DNA of 64,000 bases, taken from contig NZ_BMSA01000002.1 in the NCBI RefSeq assembly GCF_014648915.1, forward strand, positions 372,001 through 436,000, given 5' to 3'. This DNA comes from Streptomyces phaeofaciens (GTDB taxonomy: Bacteria; Actinomycetota; Actinomycetes; Streptomycetales; Streptomycetaceae). The notes below the pieces were generated by a model. That model did not search any database. It worked only from the letters and a program-made list of their open reading frames with translations, and was not told the origin of the DNA. The position numbers and the translations under genes are program-made. Each line of letters begins with the position of its first letter. Position 1 is the stretch's first letter. Shown piece after piece: positions 54,341-63,328 of the stretch.

Positions 54341-54543
54341 GGCCCCTCCCGTCGGATCCGTCGAAAAAGGCGCTGACGTGGGCCGATGCACCCGCCGCGG
54401 CCCGCGGCGGCGACCCCGCGGAGGCCATCACCCCCGAAGCCACGTAACATGGGGTGAGGCCGTGGCATGTCAAGCCCGGCAGGGCCCGCGTAACGCAGAT
54501 GTACGCAGGGGGCCCTCCTCACACTCCGGGAGATCGCCGCAAT
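54341..54543 (+). promoter_or_regulatory. Short intergenic region with typA promoter
   Basis: CCGCCGCGG (54392-54400) and CCGCGGCGG (54402-54410) form a GC palindrome that may end the lipoprotein transcript. TAACAT at 54445-54450 is a reasonable -10 for typA. GGGAG at 54527 is the ribosome site. Confidence 0.4.
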
Positions 54544-56451
54544 ATGGCCACGCGCCACGACATCCGCAATGTCGCCATCGTCGCCCACGTCGACCACGGC
54601 AAGACGACCCTCGTCGACGCCATGCTGAAGCAGGCCGGCGCCTTCGCCGCGCACGCCGCCGAGTCGCTCGACGACCGCATGATGGACTCGAACGACCTGG
54701 AGCGTGAGAAGGGCATCACGATCCTGGCCAAGAACACGGCCGTGAAGTACCACCCGAAGGATGGCGGCGACGTCATCACCATCAACATCATCGACACTCC
54801 CGGCCACGCCGACTTCGGCGGTGAGGTCGAGCGCGGCCTGTCCATGGTCGACGCGGTCGTGCTGCTCGTGGACGCCTCCGAGGGCCCGCTGCCGCAGACC
54901 CGCTTCGTGCTGCGCAAGGCGCTCCAGGCCCGTCTGCCCGTCATCCTGTGCATCAACAAGACGGACCGTCCCGACTCGCGCATCGACGAGGTCGTCAACG
55001 AGGCGTACGACCTCTTCCTCGACCTCGACGCCGACGAGGACCAGATCGAGTTCCCCATCGTCTACGCCTGCGCGCGTGACGGTGTCGCGTCGCTGACCAA
55101 GCCGGAGAACGGCACCGTCCCGGCCGACAGCGACAGCCTGGAGCCGTTCTTCTCCACGATCCTGTCGCACGTCCCCGCCCCGGAGTACGACGAGGCCGCC
55201 CCGCTGCAGGCGCACGTCACCAACCTGGACGCCGACAACTTCCTCGGCCGTATCGCGCTGCTCCGGGTGGAGCAGGGCGAGCTGCGCAAGGGCCAGACCG
55301 TCACGTGGATCAAGCGTGACGGCACGATGTCGAACGTCCGCATCACCGAGCTGCTGATGACCGAGGCGCTCACCCGCAAGCCCGCCGAGGTGGCCGGCCC
55401 GGGCGACATCTGCGCCGTCGCCGGTATCGGGGACATCATGATCGGCGAGACCCTCGCCGACCCCGAGAACCCGATCGCGCTGCCGCTGATCACGGTCGAC
55501 GAGCCGGCGATCTCCATGACGATCGGTACCAACACCTCGCCGCTGGTCGGCCGGGGCGGCACCGGCAAGGGCGCCGACAACAAGGCCGCCGTCAAGGACC
55601 GCAAGGTCACCGCCCGCCAGGTCAAGGACCGCCTCGACCGCGAGCTGATCGGTAACGTCTCGCTGCGCGTCCTGGACACCGAGCGCCCCGACGCCTGGGA
55701 GGTGCAGGGCCGCGGTGAGCTGGCGCTGGCCATCCTGGTCGAGCAGATGCGCCGTGAGGGCTTCGAGCTGACCATCGGCAAGCCGCAGGTCGTCACCAAG
55801 GACGTCGACGGCAAGGTCTACGAGCCCGTCGAGCGCATGACGATCGACGTGCCCGAGGAGCACATGGGCGCCGTCACGCAGCTCATGGGCGTCCGCAAGG
55901 GCCGGATGGACAACATGTCCAACCACGGTTCCGGCTGGGTCCGTATGGAGTTCGTGGTTCCGTCCCGCGGTCTGATCGGCTTCCGTACCGAGTTCCTGAC
56001 CGGTACGCGCGGCACCGGCATCGCCCACTCCATCCACGAGGGCCACGAGCCCTGGTTCGGTGTGCTGACGACCCGTAACAACGGCTCGCTCGTCGCCGAC
56101 CGCTCCGGCGCCGTCACCGCGTTCGCGATGACGAACCTCCAGGAGCGCGGCGTGCTGTTCACCGACCCCGGCACCGAGGTGTACGAGGGCATGATCGTCG
56201 GCGAGAACTCGCGCTCCGACGACATGGACGTGAACATCACCAAGGAGAAGAAGCTCACGAACATGCGGTCGTCGTCGGCCGACTCGTTCGAGGCGATCGT
56301 CCCGCCGCGCAAGCTCTCCCTGGAGCAGTCCCTGGAGTTCTGCCGCGACGACGAGTGCGTCGAGGTGACCCCGGAGGCGGTTCGCATCCGCAAGGTCGTG
56401 CTCGACCAGCGTGACCGCGCCCGCACCGCGAGCCGCGCCAAGCACGGCTGA
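54544..56451 (+). CDS. typA: Translational GTPase TypA/BipA
   Basis: The 635-residue product has the GTPase motifs AHVDHGKTT (G1), DTPGHADFGGEV (G3) and NKTD (G4), the LEREKGITI switch I segment, and the TypA C-terminal signatures (GRGELALAILVEQMRREGFEL, SNHGSGWVRMEFVVPSRGLIGFR, LTNMRSSSAD). It is a ribosome-binding GTPase involved in stress adaptation and ribosome assembly. It lies directly upstream of the bldK-like operon, an order I recall from Streptomyces genomes. Confidence 0.97.
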   Translation: MATRHDIRNVAIVAHVDHGKTTLVDAMLKQAGAFAAHAAESLDDRMMDSNDLEREKGITILAKNTAVKYHPKDGGDVITINIIDTPGHADFGGEVERGLSMVDAVVLLVDASEGPLPQTRFVLRKALQARLPVILCINKTDRPDSRIDEVVNEAYDLFLDLDADEDQIEFPIVYACARDGVASLTKPENGTVPADSDSLEPFFSTILSHVPAPEYDEAAPLQAHVTNLDADNFLGRIALLRVEQGELRKGQTVTWIKRDGTMSNVRITELLMTEALTRKPAEVAGPGDICAVAGIGDIMIGETLADPENPIALPLITVDEPAISMTIGTNTSPLVGRGGTGKGADNKAAVKDRKVTARQVKDRLDRELIGNVSLRVLDTERPDAWEVQGRGELALAILVEQMRREGFELTIGKPQVVTKDVDGKVYEPVERMTIDVPEEHMGAVTQLMGVRKGRMDNMSNHGSGWVRMEFVVPSRGLIGFRTEFLTGTRGTGIAHSIHEGHEPWFGVLTTRNNGSLVADRSGAVTAFAMTNLQERGVLFTDPGTEVYEGMIVGENSRSDDMDVNITKEKKLTNMRSSSADSFEAIVPPRKLSLEQSLEFCRDDECVEVTPEAVRIRKVVLDQRDRARTASRAKHG

Positions 56452-56486
56452 TCACCGGTCAAGAACGGCTGATCGCCGGCGACTTG

Positions 56487-56525
56487 AGCCCGGGTGCCCC
56501 CATGGTGGGGGTGCCCGGGCTTTTT
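56487..56525 (+). terminator. Rho-independent terminator of typA
   Basis: A 15-bp stem with two G-T pairs (56487-56501 with 56507-56521) is followed directly by a run of T, a full intrinsic terminator. Confidence 0.9.
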
Positions 56526-57104
56526 GCAACCCCTTTTTGATGGGGTGACTGGGACCAACTGTCCGTAATGCGGAGATCGTCGACCGATACCCATGTAACA
56601 AGTCCGTTTCGCGCCCTTCTCGCGACAGAGTGTTTGTCCGGATTTTGGAAGATCTAAGCGGCAGCTGTGACTGAATTGAGATTTAAAGACAGTGGTCGGC
56701 ACCAGGCCCATGTCAGATAGTTAGCCGCGTAGCGCTCGGGTCAATGGGTCTCGCGCTGTGGGGACAGCGCCGACTCACGAGCACCAGGGGGTGTCTGACC
56801 CTCCGTCAGGGGTGTCGGAGGACAGACGAGCGCCCCCTCCTGTTGGTGAACACGTGGAGTCACGAGGAGGAGTCCCATGCTGTCCCTGCATCTGATATCC
56901 GGCCCGTTCGTCCCGGTCCGCAGTACCTGTCACTGAGCTTGAGCCCGGCCGCCCCGCGCGGTCGTGCGGCTACGCGCGTCCGGCTGTGGGTTTACGCCCC
57001 CGTCCGGGCGTGATCCGACGTCCCGTCGTGCCACCGGGCAGCGATCGCGCCTCACCCGCGCAGGTCGCCGTTCGGCACACCCACACCTGTGAAATGGGCG
57101 AACT
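56526..57104 (+). promoter_or_regulatory. Long promoter/leader region of the bldK-like operon
   Basis: About 580 bp separate the typA terminator from bldKA. The left part (56526-56740) is unusually AT-rich for this genome and probably holds the promoter and activator sites. The right part is GC-rich and contains a hairpin (56793-56805 with 56816-56827, one bulge) and a small reading frame at 56877-56936. The layout suggests control in the 5' leader. Confidence 0.55.
56877..56936 (+). CDS. Putative 19-residue leader peptide upstream of bldKA
   Basis: ATG at 56877 is preceded by a near-perfect ribosome site (GAGGAGGAG) with a 5-base spacing, better than that of bldKA itself. The frame encodes MLSLHLISGPFVPVRSTCH and stops 168 bp before bldKA. 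It is too short for database support; its strong initiation site and place just after a hairpin in a long leader make it a candidate leader peptide or translational control element. Confidence 0.5.
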   Translation: MLSLHLISGPFVPVRSTCH

Positions 57105-58139
57105 GTGACGAGTTCTACCGACATCGAGGGCGGCGGCACCCCGGTCCTCGTCGACGGCGACACCGAGCCGACGGCGGAGACCGGGACCCGGGTGCCCGTC
57201 GGCCGGTCCCCCGGCCAGCTGATGTGGCTCCGCTTCAAGCGCGACCGCGCGGGCGTGATCTCGGCCTACGTCGTGATCCTCTTCTTCCTGGTCGGACTGC
57301 TCGCCCCGCTGATCTCCCAGCTCTACGGCAAGAACCCGTACACCGTCTACGCGGACGAACGGCCGGAACTCTTCGACAGCGCGGGCGTCCCGGTGCAGCC
57401 CAACGGCGGCATCAGCGGCGAGTTCTGGTTCGGCCTCGAACCCGGCAACGGCTACGACGTCTTCACCAAGCTGCTCTACGGCATCCGCAACTCCCTGGGC
57501 ATCTCCCTGGCGGTGACCCTCGCCACCGTGCTCACCGGCATCGTCCTCGGGGTCGCGGCCGGCTATCTCGGCGGCCGGACGGACTTCCTGATCAGCCGGG
57601 TCATCGACTTCCTGCTCGCCATCCCGGCCCAGCTCTTCTTCATCGCGAGCATGCCGGTCGTGGTCTCCCTCTTCGTCAGCCCGCGCGACGAGACACCCGT
57701 CTACGTCCGGGTCGTCGCGCTGATCGCGGTGCAGTGGTTCCTCGGCTGGATGAGCCTCGGCCGCATCCTGCGCGGCACCAGCCTCGCCCTGCGCGAACGG
57801 GAGTTCATCGAGGCCGCCAAGGTGAGCGGGGCACCCCCGGGACGGATCATCCGCAAGGAGATCCTGCCCAACGTGGTCACACCGATCCTGGTGCAGGCCA
57901 CCTACATGCTGCCGAACTTCGTCACCGCCGAGGCCGGTCTGTCCTTCCTCGGCGTGGGACTGGTCGAACCGACGCCGGACTGGGGCCAGATGTTCTCCAA
58001 GGCGGCGACCGAACTCGTGATGCAGAACGACATCACCTACATGTTCTTCCCCGGCGTCTCGATGATCATCTTCATCGTGGCGTTCAACCTGCTCGGGGAC
58101 TCGGTCAGGGACGCCTTCGACCCCAAGACGGCGCGCTGA
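57105..58139 (+). CDS. bldKA: Oligopeptide ABC transporter permease (OppC type)
   Basis: This 344-residue inner-membrane protein has about six helices and the permease EAA loop EFIEAAKVSGAPPGRIIRKEILPN. The first helix is preceded by LMWLRFKRDRAGVISAYVVILF, as in OppC. A long external loop after helix 1 carries NGGISGEFWFGLEPGNGYDVF. The gene order permease, binding protein, permease, ATPase, ATPase right after typA matches the Streptomyces bldK operon, whose peptide import is needed for aerial growth. GTG start with a weak ribosome site, consistent with leader control. Confidence 0.88.
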   Translation: MTSSTDIEGGGTPVLVDGDTEPTAETGTRVPVGRSPGQLMWLRFKRDRAGVISAYVVILFFLVGLLAPLISQLYGKNPYTVYADERPELFDSAGVPVQPNGGISGEFWFGLEPGNGYDVFTKLLYGIRNSLGISLAVTLATVLTGIVLGVAAGYLGGRTDFLISRVIDFLLAIPAQLFFIASMPVVVSLFVSPRDETPVYVRVVALIAVQWFLGWMSLGRILRGTSLALREREFIEAAKVSGAPPGRIIRKEILPNVVTPILVQATYMLPNFVTAEAGLSFLGVGLVEPTPDWGQMFSKAATELVMQNDITYMFFPGVSMIIFIVAFNLLGDSVRDAFDPKTAR

Positions 58140-58189
58140 CCCGCACATCACGCACTGCTGAACTCACAGAGATGGGTGGGAAACGAGTG

Positions 58190-59995
58190 ATGGGTAAGGG
58201 TGGACGCCGCGCGTATGCCGCGCTGTCCCTCGTCGCGGCGGGAGCGCTCGTGCTCTCCGGATGCAGCGAGGGCGGCAGCAAGGAAGGCAACAACAAGGAG
58301 GACAAGGAGAACGCCCAACGGCAGCAGTCGTCCATCGACTTCGGTGACGCCAAGGCCTCGACCGGCCCGGCCGCCGAGGTTCCCGGCGCCAAGCCGGGCG
58401 GCACGGTCACGGTGCTCCAGCGCGACAGCTACGCGCACCTCGATCCCGCGCAGATCTACGTCTCCGACGAGATGGCCCTGTCGCAGCTGATCCACAGAGG
58501 CCTGACCGGCTACAAGGCGACCAGCGACGACGGCAAGAAGCACGAGGTCGTCGGCGACCTGGCCACCGACAGCGGCAAGACGTCGGACGGCGGGAAGACC
58601 TGGTCGTACACGCTGAAGGACGGGATCAAGTGGGCCGACGGCTCCGCGATCACCGCCACCGACGTGCGCCACACCTTCGAGCGGCTCTTCGCGCCGTTCG
58701 TCGCCAACGGCCCGACCTTCATCCAGCAGTGGCTCGCCGACACACCGGGCACCGCGTACCGCGATCTGCTGAAGGACGGCCCGTACAAGGGCAAGCACCT
58801 GCCGGACACCGTCCTGGAGACACCGGACGCCAAAACGATCGTCTTCAAGTTCAAGAAGGCCAAGCCGGACCTGCCGTACGCGCTCGCCATGGCCGGCTAC
58901 TCGATCGTCTCCGAGGCGAAGGACACCAAGGAGAAGTACGACAAGTCCCCGATGACGGCGGGCCCGTACAAGATCCAGGAGTTCAAGTCCGGCAAGTCGA
59001 TGACGCTGGTCAAGAACACCAACTGGGACCCGAACACCGACCCGATCCGGCACCAGTACGTCGACCGGTTCGCCATCGCCTTCAACAAGCAGTTCGAGGA
59101 CTCCACCAAGGCGATCCTCGACGGCTCCGGCGCCAACGCCACCGCGGTCAGCTTCAACAACGAGGTCGACGCGGGCAACCTGTCCAAGATCCTCGGTGAC
59201 GCGTCCCTGAAGTCCCGCACCATCTCCGGCTACCAGCCGTACGTGGGCCAGATCGACATCAACCTCACCCACCCGGAGATGCAGAACAAGACGGTCCGCG
59301 AGGCCATCGCCTACGCCCTGCCGATCACCCCGTTCGTGCGCGCCTACGGCGGCGCCGCGGCCCGCGAGGTGGCCGGCGGTCTGATCAGCCCGACCGTCTC
59401 CGGCTACAACCCGAACTTCGACCCCTTCGGCAAGAAGAAGAAGCCCGCCGGCGACCCGGTCAAGGCCAAGGAACTGCTGGAGAAGGCCGGCAAGGTGGGC
59501 CTGAAGCTGACCTTCGGCTACATCAACACCCCCGAGGGCCAGCAGTACTCCACCGCCATGGCGGCGGGCCTGGAGAAGGCCGGCTTCGACGTCCAGCGCC
59601 AGGAGATCCCGGCCGAGACCTACTACGACCAGGTCGGCAAGGTCGAGAACAACTTCGACATCTACCACACCGCGTGGGGCGCGGACTGGCCGAGCGCCTC
59701 GACCGTCATCCCGCCGCTGTACGACGGCCGCCAGATCCAGGACGGCGCGGCGAACTACTCGCACATCAACGACGACAAGGTCAACGCGGACATCGACAAG
59801 GCGTCCACCATCACCGACCCGGTGAAGGCCGCCGAGGCCTGGAACGCGATCAACGAGTACATCGTGAAGGACGTCGTCTCCAACATCCCGACGGCCTACT
59901 ACAAGCAGACCCAGATCGCCGGTGCCAACATCGGCGGCCTCGTGTACGACGACGTCATCGGCGGCGTCGACCCGCGCAGGCTGTTCGTGAAGTAG
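58190..59995 (+). CDS. bldKB: Oligopeptide-binding lipoprotein
   Basis: The 601-residue lipoprotein has a signal peptide with lipobox VLSGC and a Gly/Lys/Glu-rich linker, then the SBP_bac_5 fold: YAHLDPAQIYVSDEMALSQLIHRGL, KWADGSAITATDVRHTFERLF, MTAGPYKIQEFK and IDINLTHPEMQNKTVREAIAYAL. It captures extracellular peptides for the BldK importer. The ATG at 58190 is preferred over 58172 because GGTGGG lies upstream. A stable hairpin follows the gene. Confidence 0.9.
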   Translation: MGKGGRRAYAALSLVAAGALVLSGCSEGGSKEGNNKEDKENAQRQQSSIDFGDAKASTGPAAEVPGAKPGGTVTVLQRDSYAHLDPAQIYVSDEMALSQLIHRGLTGYKATSDDGKKHEVVGDLATDSGKTSDGGKTWSYTLKDGIKWADGSAITATDVRHTFERLFAPFVANGPTFIQQWLADTPGTAYRDLLKDGPYKGKHLPDTVLETPDAKTIVFKFKKAKPDLPYALAMAGYSIVSEAKDTKEKYDKSPMTAGPYKIQEFKSGKSMTLVKNTNWDPNTDPIRHQYVDRFAIAFNKQFEDSTKAILDGSGANATAVSFNNEVDAGNLSKILGDASLKSRTISGYQPYVGQIDINLTHPEMQNKTVREAIAYALPITPFVRAYGGAAAREVAGGLISPTVSGYNPNFDPFGKKKKPAGDPVKAKELLEKAGKVGLKLTFGYINTPEGQQYSTAMAAGLEKAGFDVQRQEIPAETYYDQVGKVENNFDIYHTAWGADWPSASTVIPPLYDGRQIQDGAANYSHINDDKVNADIDKASTITDPVKAAEAWNAINEYIVKDVVSNIPTAYYKQTQIAGANIGGLVYDDVIGGVDPRRLFVK

Positions 59996-60016
59996 CCCTT
60001 CCCGAGCGCGGTGCCC

Positions 60017-60046
60017 GGTGCGCCCCGTCCCGTGACGGGGCGCACC
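60017..60046 (+). terminator. Intercistronic hairpin after bldKB
   Basis: A perfect 13-bp stem (60017-60029 with 60034-60046) with a CCGT loop lies 22 bp after the stop. Within an operon this usually works as a partial terminator or 3'-end stabiliser, giving more binding protein than permease. Confidence 0.75.
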
Positions 60047-60084
60047 TCGCCGCACGGCCCTCGAGTCCGAAAGCTGCCCTTGAG

Positions 60085-61065
60085 ATGCTGCGCTTCCTCC
60101 TTCGCCGGACCCTCGGCTCGATCGTGATCCTGGTCCTGCTGACCGTCGTCGCCTTCCTGCTCTTCTTCGGCATGCCCCGTGACCCGGCGCTGCTGATGTG
60201 CGGCAAGACCTGCACGCCCGACGCGCTGGAGAACATCCACCGCACCCTCGGCATCGACAAGTCGATCCCCGAACAGTTCTGGATCTTCCTCCAGGGTCTC
60301 GTCATGGGCCGGGACGACTTCGCCCAGGGGCCCTGCCCCGCCCCCTGTTTCGGCTACTCGTACCACACCAACGAGCAGGTCTGGTCGACCCTGATGGACC
60401 GGCTGCCGCTCACCGTCTCGCTCGCGCTCGGCGCCACCGTCGTCTTCCTCTTCGTCGGTCTCGGCACCGGGATGCTGGCCGCCTGGCGGCGCGGGACGCT
60501 GGTCGACAAGTCCTTCACCGCGGGCTCCATGGTGCTCAGCTCGATGCAGATCTACTTCCTGGGCCCGCTCGCGCTCGCCGTGCTGGTCTACCAGACGCAC
60601 CTCTTCGACGAGCCCCGGTACACCGAGCTGACCGCGGACCCCGTCGCCTGGTTCACCGGGCTGATCATCCCCTGGGTGGTGCTCTCCACGATCTTCGCGG
60701 CGCAGTACACCCGTATGGCGCGCTCCTCGATGATCGAACAGCTCCAGGAGGAGCACATCCGCACCGCCCGCGCCAAGGGCATGAGCCGGCGGTACGTCTT
60801 CTTCCGGTACGCCTGGCGCGGCTCCCTGATCCCGATCGTCACCATCCTCGGCATCGACCTGTCCTCGATGCTCGGCGGCGCGATCATCACCGAGTACACC
60901 TTCGGACTGCCCGGACTCGGGCATCTCGCGGTGGAGTCGGTGCAGTTCAGCGATCTGCCGCTGCTGCTGGGCGTGATGCTCTTCGCGGCCGCCGTGATCC
61001 TGCTGTGCAACATCGTCGTCGACGCCGCCTACGCCTTCATCGACCCGCGCGTACGGCTGTCCTGA
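60085..61065 (+). CDS. bldKC: Oligopeptide ABC transporter permease (OppB type)
   Basis: This is a 326-residue permease with six helices, an OppB-like start (MLRFLLRRTLGSIVILVLLTVVAFLLFF) and the EAA loop EHIRTARAKGMSRRYVFFRYAWRGSLIP. An external loop contains two cysteine pairs (CGKTC, CPAPC), which is unusual for OppB and may form disulphides. Confidence 0.9.
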   Translation: MLRFLLRRTLGSIVILVLLTVVAFLLFFGMPRDPALLMCGKTCTPDALENIHRTLGIDKSIPEQFWIFLQGLVMGRDDFAQGPCPAPCFGYSYHTNEQVWSTLMDRLPLTVSLALGATVVFLFVGLGTGMLAAWRRGTLVDKSFTAGSMVLSSMQIYFLGPLALAVLVYQTHLFDEPRYTELTADPVAWFTGLIIPWVVLSTIFAAQYTRMARSSMIEQLQEEHIRTARAKGMSRRYVFFRYAWRGSLIPIVTILGIDLSSMLGGAIITEYTFGLPGLGHLAVESVQFSDLPLLLGVMLFAAAVILLCNIVVDAAYAFIDPRVRLS

Positions 61066-61086
61066 GCCGTTGTGAGGAGCACTGTC

Positions 61087-62148
61087 GTGACCACTGTGAC
61101 CAAGGAGGCCGGGGCGCCCGTACCGGCCGGCGCGGGCGCGTTCCTCTCGGTGCGGGACCTGCATGTCAGCTTCCGCACGGAGGACGGTGTCGTCGGGGCC
61201 GTCGACGGGCTCTCCTTCGACCTCGAACGCGGCAAGACCCTCGGCATCGTCGGCGAGTCGGGTTCCGGGAAGTCCGTCACCAACCTGACCGTCCTGGGCC
61301 TGCACAACCCGATGTTCACCACCGTCGAGGGGGAGATCCTGCTGGAGGGGCAGGAGCTGACCACGGCCCGGGAGTCGGAGCTGGAGCGGATCCGCGGCAA
61401 CAAGGTCGCGATGATCTTCCAGGACCCGCTGACCGCGCTCTCCCCGTACTACACGGTGGGCCGGCAGATCGCCGAGCCGTACATGAAGCACCGGGGCGCC
61501 TCCCGGAAGGCGGCCTGGGAGCGGACGGTGGAGATGCTCGGAAAGGTCGGCATCCCCCACCCCAGGGAGCGGGCGAAGGACTATCCGCACCAGTTCTCCG
61601 GCGGTATGCGCCAGCGCGCGATGATCGCGATGGCGCTGGTCTGCGATCCCGATCTATTGATCGCCGACGAGCCGACCACCGCGCTCGACGTGACCGTGCA
61701 GGCGCAGATCCTCGACCTGCTCAAGGACCTTCAGCAGGACACCGGTTCGGCGATCATCTTCATCACGCACGACCTGGGCGTGATCGCCGACATGGCCGAC
61801 GACATCATGGTGATGTACGCGGGCAACGCGGTCGAACGCGGCACGGTCGACGAGGTGCTGCGCTCGCCCCGGCACCCGTACACCTGGGGCCTGCTGAACT
61901 CCATGCCCCGGCTGGACTCGGACCCGGCGACACCGCTGGCCCCCATCCCCGGCGCCCCGCCGTCCCTGCTGAACCCGCCCTCGGGCTGCCGGTTCCACCC
62001 CCGCTGCACCTTCCAGGACCGTGTCGGAGGCGGCCGCTGCGTCGACGAACGCCCCCTGCTGGCCCCGGACCGGGCCTCCGCCTGCCATCTGACGGCAGAC
62101 CAGAAGCGGACCATTTTCGTCGAAGAGATCAAGCCCCGGCTGGGGTAG
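61087..62148 (+). CDS. bldKD: Oligopeptide ABC transporter ATPase (OppD type)
   Basis: The 353-residue ATPase has Walker A GESGSGKS, the Q-loop [12 protein letters not shown], signature [15 protein letters not shown], Walker [13 protein letters not shown] and an OppD C-terminal Cys motif region (CRFHPRC...CVDERP...CH). GTG at 61087 follows GAGGAG; an upstream GTG five codons earlier overlaps that site and is less likely. Confidence 0.93.
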   Translation: MTTVTKEAGAPVPAGAGAFLSVRDLHVSFRTEDGVVGAVDGLSFDLERGKTLGIVGESGSGKSVTNLTVLGLHNPMFTTVEGEILLEGQELTTARESELERIRGNKVAMIFQDPLTALSPYYTVGRQIAEPYMKHRGASRKAAWERTVEMLGKVGIPHPRERAKDYPHQFSGGMRQRAMIAMALVCDPDLLIADEPTTALDVTVQAQILDLLKDLQQDTGSAIIFITHDLGVIADMADDIMVMYAGNAVERGTVDEVLRSPRHPYTWGLLNSMPRLDSDPATPLAPIPGAPPSLLNPPSGCRFHPRCTFQDRVGGGRCVDERPLLAPDRASACHLTADQKRTIFVEEIKPRLG

Positions 62149-62157
62149 GAGGAACAC

Positions 62158-63297
62158 GTGACGCAAGAGGATGTGGTTCTTCCCGCTCCCCGGGAGGCCG
62201 AGGGCAGGTCCGAGGCCGAGGCCGGTGAGCGGGAGCCGTTGCTGGTCGTGGAGGGGCTCACCAAGCACTTTCCGGTCAAGGGCGGCTTTCCGATCCGGCG
62301 GACGGTCGGGCAGGTGCAGGCGGTGGACGGCATCGACCTGACCGTGGCGGTCGGGGAGAGCTTCGGGCTGGTGGGGGAGTCGGGCTGCGGCAAGTCGACG
62401 ACCGGCCGGCTGATCACCCGGCTGCTGGAGCCGACGGGCGGGAAGGTCTCGTACCGGGGGCAGGACATCAGCCACGCGTCCCGCAGGGAGCTCGCGCCGA
62501 TCCGGTCCGAGATCCAGATGATCTTCCAGGACCCCTACTCCTCCCTCAACCCGCGGCAGACCGTCGGCAAGATCATCTCCGGGCCGATGGAGATCAACGG
62601 GATCGAGCCGGAGGGAGGCCGGGAGAAACGGGTGCGGGAGCTGCTGGAGATCGTGGGCCTGAACCCCGAGCACTTCAACCGTTTCCCGCACGAGTTCTCC
62701 GGCGGACAGCGGCAACGTATCGGTGTGGCACGGGCGTTGGCACTCGAACCCAAGCTGATCGTGGCCGACGAACCGGTCTCCGCGCTCGACGTGTCCATCC
62801 AGGCGCAGGTGGTCAACCTGCTCCAGCAGGTGCAGCGGGAACTGGACATCGCGTTCCTGTTCATCGCCCACGACCTGGCCGTCGTCCGGCACTTCTCGCA
62901 GCGTGTGGCCGTCATGTACCTCGGCAAGATCATCGAGGTGGGCGACCGGACCTCCATCTACACGCGCCCCCGCCACCCGTACACCCACGCCCTGCTCTCC
63001 GCGGTCCCCGAGGTGGCGGTCGGCGAGGACTCCGCGCCGCAGCGGGAGCGGATCCGGCTGGCCGGGGACGTGCCCTCGCCGATCTCCCCGCCGTCCGGCT
63101 GCCGGTTCCGTACCCGGTGCTGGAAGGCGGCGGAGAAGTGCGCGGCCGAGGAGCCGCCGCTGGTCCGGATCTCCGGCAACCACGAAGGGCACCTGACGGC
63201 CTGCCACTTCCCGGAGGAGCCGACGACCGAGGCACGGGACGAGGACATCGTGCTCGATCCGGCGCTGGCGGCGCTGGAGGACGGGGGCGAGGGGTAG
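62158..63297 (+). CDS. bldKE: Oligopeptide ABC transporter ATPase (OppF type)
   Basis: The 379-residue ATPase has Walker A GESGCGKST, MIFQDPYSSLNPRQTV, signature FSGGQRQRIGVARAL, Walker B LIVADEPVSALD and the C-terminal CRFRTRCWKAAEKCAAEEP site, which fits the 4Fe-4S-like Cys cluster of OppF proteins. GGAGGA precedes the GTG. It is the last gene of the operon. Confidence 0.93.
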   Translation: MTQEDVVLPAPREAEGRSEAEAGEREPLLVVEGLTKHFPVKGGFPIRRTVGQVQAVDGIDLTVAVGESFGLVGESGCGKSTTGRLITRLLEPTGGKVSYRGQDISHASRRELAPIRSEIQMIFQDPYSSLNPRQTVGKIISGPMEINGIEPEGGREKRVRELLEIVGLNPEHFNRFPHEFSGGQRQRIGVARALALEPKLIVADEPVSALDVSIQAQVVNLLQQVQRELDIAFLFIAHDLAVVRHFSQRVAVMYLGKIIEVGDRTSIYTRPRHPYTHALLSAVPEVAVGEDSAPQRERIRLAGDVPSPISPPSGCRFRTRCWKAAEKCAAEEPPLVRISGNHEGHLTACHFPEEPTTEARDEDIVLDPALAALEDGGEG

Positions 63298-63328
63298 GCG
63301 TCCGCCGCCGGCCGGCCGGGGCCGGGTC

